NCBI GenBank assembly: GCA_011033025.1
Contig: WFMF01000162.1
Coordinates: 1 to 64,000 of the forward strand
Direction: 5' to 3'
Length of the DNA: 64,000 nucleotides
Source of the DNA: Beroe forskalii
Lineage: Eukaryota; Ctenophora; Nuda; Beroida; Beroidae
Shown: positions 57,201 through 64,000 of the stretch, piece by piece
Layout: each line of letters begins with the position of its first letter
Numbering within the stretch: the first letter of the stretch is position 1
Program-made: the position numbers and the translations under genes
Notes under the pieces: generated by a model
Told to the model about the DNA's origin: nothing
What the model saw: only the letters and a program-made list of their open reading frames with translations
The model's database searches: none

Positions 57201-60200
57201 ATAACACTTCGCGGCAGAAAACGATGTTTTCCAGTAGTGGCGTGTTCAACGATTCATTGTGAAGCTCAGGAACATGATATCGAAAATCTATGATCAACTA
57301 ACAATGTAGAATTTTATCCTCTATCGATTCTCGAAGGTCCCAAGTCTCTATCTTCAAAATGTGGATTTCTATAAAAGAAAACCATGAGATGGTGTAAAAA
57401 GTACATTACTGTCTACGAATGAGGTACCGCTGCTCTGTAGGTACCGCTGCTCCATTGCGCGCGTGATTCGACAGCGCAAATCAAGTTCCCAGTGTATTTC
57501 TGTATACTTGATCGTGCGTGTTTGGCCCGTTACCGATTTTGCATGGTTTCTCGCTATTCCTCTCCGGTTTAAGGAGGCCTGTTAGCCAGTTTAAATGAGA
57601 AAAATTTATAAGGTATGAAATTTGGGGATTTTTTTATAAATATCCTGTATTTTCATTCTCCCCACAAAGTTTTAAAATGACGTCATCATCATACGTTAAC
57701 ATGCGTAATATTCCCAAAGACCCACCTCATTGCCGGGCTTCACCAAACCCGGTTCCACCTAACGTTGGGCTTCACCAATGCGCCGGGATAACCCCGATAC
57801 AGGGGCTAACCCGGACCAGACTCACCTCATTGCAGGGCTTCACCTTACCAGGCTCCACCGAACCTTGGGCTTAATCAATGCCTTGGGATAACCCCGATAC
57901 AGGGGCTCACCCTCACCCTTACCTTGGGCTTCACCATACCACGCTCCACCGAACCTCGGGCTTCACTGATGTTCTGGGCTCACCCTCAAACATGGCATCA
58001 CCCATACCAGGCTCCCCCTTAGCTTGGGCTTCCTCACACTAACATAAGCTCCGCGTAGTACTAACGTGGGCTCCCGTACTAATTTAGGCTCCCCAATCCC
58101 CCACACTATTTGAGATCTCCATACAATTACAAACTCAGGCCCATACAAACTCGGGCCTCTATACAAACTCGGGCTCCACCACATTCTTGGGCTCAAATTA
58201 GGGCAGACTGGGAAAACACCGATTTTCAAAACATGGAAGCATAAGTGGAAACACTATTCCGAATCATAACCATCGACCAAAACCTAACTGTTTATGGTTA
58301 GGATAAGGTTTAGCCACGAATGTTAGGGTTGCAGTTGGGATGTAAGACAGAAATAGCGCTTCCACTTCTGTTACCACTTTTAAAAATCGATGTTCTTCAA
58401 TTTGACCAATTTAGTATGGGGGAATCAATATGGGGGAATTAATATGGGGATTGGGAATGGTCATGGGGGATTGGGGAGCCCAATTTATAGTATTGCATTG
58501 GGGATCCGAAGTTTGTATGGGGAGCCCAAATTAGTATGGGGGAGCCCAAATTAGTATGGGTGAGCCAAAATTAATACGGCTGAGCTCCAAGTCAATGGGG
58601 ACAGGGCCCAAGTTAATGTGGAGCCCAAATTAGTTGTATGGAGGACCCCAAATTAGTATGGGGAACCCAAATTAGTATGGGCGAGCCCGAGTTTATATAT
58701 GGGAAATTGGGGGAGCCAAGTTAATATGGGGGAGTACGAGTTAATACGGGGGAGGCAAATACAGGGATTATACATAGGTGGAGCCGGGCAATGAGGTGAG
58801 TCTAGTTTGGGCTAGTACCGTGTATACTGTATAATAGAGGTGAGCCCCGGAAAATCAGGCAATACCAAGATTTAGGGAAGCGCTGTTTTGGGAATGTCTG
58901 GTAAGAGGTAATCCCATGTGTAAGGGAAGCTTGGGTAATGGGTATGATATGGGTGTCGCTGTTAAGATCATATACGTGTTACCAGTCGATGTTATTTGAA
59001 TTTGAATGCCGGTATATCCCGTATTGTACACTGTACAGGGTGCGCCAAAGTCTTGACCCCTTTGCTTTGATCATTCGAAAAATACAGAGTGTCTGATTCT
59101 GTAAAAGTTTCTATAAATATAACCAAAGAATGGCGGATTCTGAGATTTTTAGGTTGCAATGACTAAAATTGAACCACTTTACATCCCATAAATCCGACCT
59201 AAAAATTGAAGATTTTTTGGCGTTTTACATCTAAATCGTGCCAAAATCAAAACAGAAATTTGGTCTACCGTGTGGTAAATCTAAAATGCCAAAAAAATTT
59301 AAAAAGTCGATACTATGGAATCCGCCTATTCTTTAGAATCTCAGAATCCTGCTAGTTTAGAGAAACTTTACAGAATCGAAATATCTGATGTATTTTCGAA
59401 TGATCAAAAAAACAAAAAGGTCAAAACTTTGGCGCACTATAGAAGATTAATGTGCCAAAATGCCATATGTAGAATTAATTGATAAATTGACACATTGAAT
59501 TTGGTGTCAATAAATAAATACATTGTCAACAATACTTGCTGTAAATTACGATACAGCAGTTGGTGTCAATCATGATTGGCGTCAACTATACTTGGTGTCA
59601 ACTTACTATACTTTGTGTCAACTATAGTTCAAGTAAACATTGAACATTTATTCTGGTGTCAACCACACTTTTCGCTGTTGTCAACTATGCTTTTTTTTAT
59701 TTCTTCCGATTGATCATACATCCAATTGACGGGTTTTAATTAATATAACACCTTTTAATTATAATTTAGTAATTGGGTATTGGGTTCGTGTCGGTGTACC
59801 TATTTAGTATTTACGCTAGACTTTGTGTCGGTACCTACCAGTGGTCGACCGGGGGCGGGATCTCAGCCGGGGCCGGGGATGGCGATTCAGGCCGGGGCCG
59901 GGGCCGGGGAAGATTTTAGAAATTTGACCGGGACCGGGGCCGGGGAACCATCAATTTAGCCGGGGCCGGGGATTGATGACTAAAGTTAGATAAAGAAAAT
60001 TGGGGCCAGAGTACTTTTCACACAAGAAATGGAATACAAAATGGAATACAAGGTTAGGTATTCAATACACCTTTAAGCTAAATCACTGAAATTCAATGAT
60101 ATGCAGGGGTATGGGGGCGGCAGCCCCCAGATACCAGACGACCTGAGCAAATAGAATAATCGCCTCTTTAGTATTGCAACTCAATTTCTCGTATTTTTCA

Positions 60201-63200
60201 ATCGAATCTGGTCGAAGCAACATCAAGACTGTCACCGGCTGTCACTGAAATTCAATGATATGCAGGGGTCTGGGGGCGGCAGCCCCAAGAAGCCAGACGA
60301 CCTGAGCAAATAGAATAAACGCTTCGTTAGTATTTAAACTCAATTTCTCGTGTTTTTCAAACGAATCTGGTCAAAGCAATATCAAGACCGTCACTAAAAT
60401 TTAAGGATATGCAGGGGTCTGGGGGCGGCAGCCCCCAGAAGCCAGACGACCTGTGCAAATAGAATAATCGCCTCTTTAGTATTTAAACTCAATTTTTTCG
60501 TATTTTTCAAACGAATCTGGTAGAAGCAAAATCAAGACTGTTACTGAAATTCAATGATATGCAGGGGTCTGGGGCGGCTATAAACAGAAGCCAGACCTGA
60601 GCAAATAGAATAAACGCCTCTTTAATATTTTAACTCAATTCTCGTATTTTTCAAACGAATTTGGCCGAAGCAAAATCAAGACTGCACTGAAATTCAATGA
60701 TATGCAGGTTCTGGAGGCGGCTAGCCCCAGATGACCTGTACAAATAAAACAGTCGCCTTTATAGCATTTGAACTCTATTTTTGTATTTTTTAACATGTCT
60801 GGTCCTGGAAAAAGATCAAGAGTGTTGTGGAACCTTATTAATGTGTCGAGTGCCCTGTGGGCGACAACCTCCAGAAACCAAACGTTTAATAATGCTGATA
60901 AAATAGATGCCTCAAATAGTATTTAGCCTTTTTGAAAACAGTATTTTCGTCTATTTTCAACGTGTTTACATGTCTCGTAGACGCAAAAGTAACATGAAAA
61001 TTAAACTTCGATGATAGATGTGGGTCTGGGGTGGTGGTTAGTGGTCGATAGATAGCTACATCAGCTCAATTCAATTTTCCCTTCAATTTCAAGTAATTAA
61101 AATGTAGGTGAGTACACGTCTTGAGCGACCTATTCAGAATTTAAATGTCCTAAGCATAAGCAATATCATTGGATGGAAAAATTTATTGTCCCGTTTCATG
61201 TCAAATTAGGAAATTATATTATGGAATTCACAAATTTTCATCTGAAAAGGTAAATATTAAATCCCCGGCCAATTCCCCGGTAAAATCACGATTTTAGGCC
61301 GGGGCCGGGGTTAAAAATTTCGGCCGGGGCCGGGACCGGGGCCGGGGCCCCGGTCTCTTCCTCAATTTTGGCCGGGGCCGGGAAGAGCCGGGGACAGTGA
61401 TTTTGGCCGGGGCCGGGGCCCCGGTCGACCCCTGGTACCTACGTGGTTGGCATTCGTATCTGTGTATAGGGTACCTTATTGTGTTCAAATCATCTTTAGA
61501 TGATTTGCAATACGAGTTGTTCTGCCATCGCTTATGGGTATCTAGAGTACCAAGGCTTAGATAATATAGTCAGAACTGTATTATCGTAGCCTTGGTAATC
61601 TCGATACCCATAATCATGTACCCCTTCACACGTGCCCAATTACAAAACACACAAAAGATGCAGATCCTATACACACAATGACACAGCGCCCATAAACACA
61701 TTTAAAAGCATTTCTAGATTGTAATCAAAATATTGAATGAATACTCAAGCTTCAGCCATCTTCATTTACTATAGTTAGTCACTATAGTTTAGTCAAAATG
61801 TTATTTTGCAGGTACCAAAATAGTACATCAGTTAAATGTCTATACTATACAGGGATTACTGAACTAGTACACAGCATGATTTAATCAAAAAATTTACGTG
61901 TAAAAGTTGAAAGGAAGGCTAAAGCTATGCAAAATAGGTAACGGGAAAAGCTCACGCACGAGCTATAGTACACAGAAATAAACTGGGAACTTGATTTGCG
62001 CTGTCGAATCACGCGCGCAATGGAGCAGCGGTACCTACAGAGCAGCGGTACCTCATTCGTAGACAGTAATGTACTTTTTTACACCATCTCATGGTTTCTT
62101 TTTATAGAAATCCACATTTGTGAAGATAGAGACTTGGGACCTTCGAGAATCGATAGAGGATAAAATTCTACATTGTTAGTTGATCATAGATTTTCGATAT
62201 CATGTTCCTGAGCTCCACAATGAATCGTTGAACACGCCACTACTGGAAAACCTCGTTTTCTGCCGCGAGGTGTTATTGATCATAACTTCTGACATGAAAG
62301 GCGTATTCAAATGATCTCTTCACCACTGAACTCCTATGCTGTGCTCTATCGAATGGCCACCTTCAAAATTACTCTATCTGAAGTTCAGCCTATGAAATCG
62401 GGCAATATTGTTGCAGAATTGCTGCGTTTCGCAAAACTGCGCACAAACAACTAGCAGCAGCGCTACCTCGCGTTCCGGGGTTGTTATAGGAGCTATAAAT
62501 AGTGTCAGCATTGAATAATGTACACACAACTTGTTAATAAATACTGTAACGACAAATGGAAATAACGTAGTCTTTCTCACATATATTACAATATGTTCGA
62601 TAACTGAATTCCTCAAAGTATGTACGACATGTAGGATTCATAAGATAGGGAAAACTGATATAATATACGCTTAGAGCATGGCTGGGAATGCGCTAATAGA
62701 AATTATTGCACGAGGAGTAGACGAGTGCAATAATTTGTATTGTCGCACGAGGAGCAGGCCGAGTGCGACAATACCAAATTATTGCACGAGGCGAAGCCGA
62801 GTGCAATAATTTTATTAGCGTCATGACCATTTGCCATGCTCTTAGTGTATTAGCCAATGTGAGGAGTGCAATATTACTTATTATTGCACGCCTACAAGTA
62901 CCCTCAAAATTGGCTAATAGCGATTAGTTCAAGCTAGACTCGTCATGAGACAATGAATAATTATTTTTGGTAGCAATTATGATGCCTAATCAATCATTCC
63001 CCCCAGGGTTGCAACGTTTTTTATTTTATTGTTTTCAATCGACTGGATCATCTTCACCTGTACCTACTACGCGCTGGATCAAAAGGGGGTAAGTAGTATT
63101 CTCACTTGTACCCAACTAGACCAATTTAAATTCTTAGGCAGTAAGCACTTTGCCTTTGATTGGTAAAAGTTACCCAAGCCTAGAAAGGTCTATACACCAT

Positions 63201-64000
63201 ATGTCTCCCTCAGAAACCCTATCGTAAACCCTCATGAATGATTTACTGTTGTTTCATCAGGGAGGTGTTTATTAATAATCGAGGTGTTCAAGGGAGCATT
63301 AGATAAATCTAATGCCCCCTTGGACACTTTACTTCACCTCTAACAAAGTAACAAGGAATGCCCCCTCTTCTAACAAAGTAACAAGGAATGCCCCTCTTCT
63401 AACAAAGTAACAAGGAATGCCCCCTCTTCTAACAAAGTAACAAGGAATGCCCCCTCTTCTAACAAAGTAACAAGGAATGCCCCCTCTTCTAACAAAGTAA
63501 CAAGGAATACCCCCTCTTCTAACAAAGTAACAAGGAATGCCCCCCTTCTAACAAAGTAACAAGGAATGCCCCCTCTTCTAACAAAGTAACAAGGAATTCC
63601 CCCTCTTCCCTTCTAACAAAGTAACAAGGAATGCCCCCTCTTCTAACAAAGTAACAAGGAATGCCCCATCTTCTAACAAAGTAACAAGTGATGCCCCTCT
63701 TCTAAAGTTCTAACAAAGTAACAAGGAATGCCCCCTCTTCTAACAAAGTAACAAGGAATGCCCCCTCTTCACTTCTAACAAAGTAACAAGGAATGCCCCC
63801 TCTTCTTACAAAGTAACAAGGAATGCCCCCTCTTCTAACAAAGTAACAAGGAATGCCCCTCTTCCCTTCTAACAAAATAACAAGTTGTACTCCTCTAACT
63901 CCCCCTTAATTTCAGCTGAGGTTCAGCAGGCCGTTCCGTCCGATCCTGCTCCTCACGCGTTACCGTGAGTTACGGCGTATCCTGGAGACGCTGACCGACA
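51215..64000 (+). CDS. Two-pore-channel-like cation channel, first seven exons
   Basis: TPC proteins are endolysosomal cation channels with two six-helix repeats. Exons: 51215-51241 (starts at ATG, TAG just before it), 51290-51416, 51682-51772, 54599-54805, 55156-55229, 63007-63088 and 63916 to the window end. Phases agree at every join (1, 2, 0, 0, 2, 0). Exon 2 holds SKAACYVEDARDGR, like the family's N-terminal AA-Y-EDA motif. Exon 4 gives WWARFIYLSIVFLAILIFFE and PPSSAAIT, matching S1 and the E-PPS turn, then S2. Exon 5 is S2-S3, exon 6 is S3 (ATFFILLFSIDWIIFTCTYY) and exon 7 is the S4 segment LRFSRPFRPILLLTRYRELR. Its arginines and RELRRIL follow the TPC pattern better than that of classical calcium channels. 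Donors are GTAAGT-like except GTTGGT at 51417 and GTTAGT at 54806. The introns are full of repeats. The rest of the gene lies outside. Confidence 0.75.
52917..54612 (+). repeat. 55-bp minisatellite derived from the exon 4 splice acceptor
   Basis: About 31 units of 55 bp (some 50-66) each run ACACACGACTGGTGTCCATC, then TAATCCCGGTGTATTTCAG, then GTGTTTCTTCATACAG. The last unit passes straight into exon 4 at 54599. The GACTGGTG of the unit is the exon's own start, and TCCAT is found 19 bases further into the exon, so the unit equals the acceptor plus exon start with 19 bp removed. A diverged undeleted copy of that exon start lies at the other edge (52888-52918). Variation is mostly single bases (CACACG, CCCACG, CATACG). 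Confidence 0.95.
55385..56345 (+). repeat. Satellite of about 180 bp in the channel gene's fifth intron
   Basis: Five to six units share CCCAAAACGAAGTCTCTACG, ACCTTCCTGGGCCGAGATAC, then CATAACTTTGTTCCTGAGC and AGAATTGTATAAAAACATG. Unit length is about 160-190 bp. Open frames across it on either strand arise from the repeat and are not genes. Confidence 0.9.
56346..57004. other. Intron sequence, no gene
   Basis: A small hairpin (GTTGCCAAC ... GTTGGCAAC near 56388-56415) and a CA-rich patch at 56855-56880 are the only features. TTAT at 57001-57004 is the left target duplication of the next element. Confidence 0.5.
57710..58830. repeat. Inner palindromic GGGCTTCACC / GGGAGCCCAAATTAG repeats
   Basis: The left half (57710-58215) is C-rich with GGGCTTCACC, GGCTCCACCGAACC and ACTAACGTGGGCTCCC words. 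The right half (58390-58930) answers in complement with GGGGAGCCCAAATTAGTATG words. Specific matches include CCACCTCATTGCCGGGCTTC at the left edge against GGAGCCGGGCAATGAGGTG near the right. The whole could fold into a long irregular stem. Confidence 0.75.
59036..59442. mobile_element. MITE of about 400 bp, possibly Tc1/mariner-type
   Basis: The left end reads CAGGGTGCGCCAAAGTCTTGACC after a TA. The right end reads GGTCAAAACTTTGGCGCAC and is followed by TATAG. Pairing continues inward (GATCATTCGAAAAATACAG against its complement, GAATGGCGGATTCTGAG against a diverged complement), so most of the element is one stem. TA at both borders would suit a Tc1/mariner relative. Confidence 0.7.
59839..61434. 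mobile_element. Non-autonomous hAT-like element with GGCCGGGG repeats
   Basis: The ends are inverted: CAGTGGTCGACCGGGG on the left, CCCCGGTCGACCCCTG on the right. GTACCTAC flanks both (59831-59838, 61435-61442), an 8-bp duplication as in hAT elements. Near each end are clusters of GGCCGGGGCCGGGG (59862-59970 and 61260-61425). The interior has five units of about 150 bp with GCAGGGGTCTGGGGGCGGCA and GAAGCCAGACGACCTG, the same core unit as the element at 33477-34757. No transposase is present. Confidence 0.88.
62674..62841. mobile_element. 168-bp MITE with TTA target duplication
   Basis: GAGCATGGC and GCCATGCTC form the ends, and TTA lies on both sides (62671-62673, 62842-62844), the duplication expected of PIF/Harbinger relatives. 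Inside, CGCTAATA and TATTAGCG pair, followed by three hairpins of the pattern TTATTGCACGAGG ... CGAGTGCAATAA (the middle one with TTGTCGCACG). Confidence 0.75.
63349..63890. repeat. 30-bp minisatellite just upstream of channel exon 7
   Basis: About 18 units of TCTAACAAAGTAACAAGGAA followed by TGCCCCCTCT run to about 25 bases before the exon 7 acceptor. Several units carry small insertions (CCCTTCTAAC). The C/T-rich part of each unit reads like a polypyrimidine tract on the coding strand. Confidence 0.95.

Larger units (their letters stand above)
57005..62483. mobile_element. 5.5-kb element with TIRs of about 550 bp and nested insertions
   Basis: The ends are long inverted repeats: about 57005-57550 against 61930-62483. 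The left begins CAACCCCGGAACGCGAGGTA and the right ends with its complement. Stretches such as GGTACCGCTGCTCCATTGCG are identical in both arms. TTAT flanks both (57001-57004, 62484-62487), a probable 4-bp target duplication. The interior has an inner palindromic region (57710-58830), a MITE (59036-59442) and a hAT-like element (59839-61434), but no transposase frame. It sits wholly in one channel-gene intron. Superfamily not assigned; long arms recall MuDR or foldback types, but the short duplication does not fit MuDR. Confidence 0.85.

Noticed and set aside
57677-58229. Proline- and glycine-rich frames on both strands
   Set aside because: They derive from the C-rich tandem words of the inner palindromic block of the 5.5-kb element.
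61294-61488. Minus-strand proline/arginine-rich frame
   Set aside because: It is a translation of the GGCCGGGG repeats at the end of the hAT-like element.
63349-63890. CRISPR-like array
   Set aside because: Units are contiguous 30-mers with no unique spacers, in a eukaryotic intron; the same holds for the 17-, 18- and 55-bp arrays.

Overview
This is a eukaryotic, almost certainly metazoan, nuclear window. It is AT-rich, intron-bearing and dominated by repeats. The evidence for an animal is a TRAP-beta (SSR2) gene, a TRMT1-type tRNA methyltransferase, an Ig-containing receptor tyrosine kinase with a secretion signal, a two-pore-channel-like cation channel, and CCCTAA/TTAGGG-type telomere-like repeats near the left edge. 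The gene style (two long intronless genes, very short introns in another gene, many foldback and hAT-like elements) would fit an early-branching invertebrate such as a sponge or cnidarian. The species cannot be fixed from sequence reading alone.

Layout. 1-3560: about 240 bp of homopolymer-rich, probably low-quality sequence, then two blocks of a 17-bp satellite separated by a spacer carrying degenerate telomere repeats; the spacer recurs after the second block. 4359-5997 (-): three exons of SSR2/TRAP-beta, whose membrane-anchor exon is not found. 6836-9780: a 2.9-kb foldback element with a 6-bp target duplication. 10881-11848 (-): a broken intronless copy of an SLC35A nucleotide-sugar transporter. 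12066-12654 and 36029-36592: two inverted copies of one short foldback family built from GGTACC-centred repeats. 13-26 kb: no convincing intact gene, several long hairpins, a possible decayed coding segment at 14.6-15.1 kb, and a noisy block at 18.1-18.6 kb. 26931-28694 (+): intronless TRMT1. 28.9-42.3 kb: gene-poor, with a hAT-like element (33477-34757), an 18-bp satellite and a long inverted repeat. 42372-43315: a retroposed insertion with target duplication, A-rich tail and an ORF1-like frame carrying a frameshift. 43498-45399 (+): an intronless receptor tyrosine kinase. 51215-64000 (+): the first seven exons of a two-pore-channel-like gene that runs off the window. Its introns hold a 55-bp minisatellite, a satellite with a period of about 180 bp, a 5.5-kb element with TIRs of about 550 bp (itself holding a hAT-like element and a MITE), a small TTA-flanked MITE and a 30-bp minisatellite.

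The genes do not form a pathway. SSR2 belongs to the ER translocon, TRMT1 modifies tRNA, the kinase is a surface receptor and the channel is probably endolysosomal. The most unusual observation is that the 55-bp minisatellite in the channel gene is built from the 3' splice site and first bases of the very exon it precedes. Each unit therefore repeats an acceptor, a 39-nt in-phase exon-like stretch and a possible donor.
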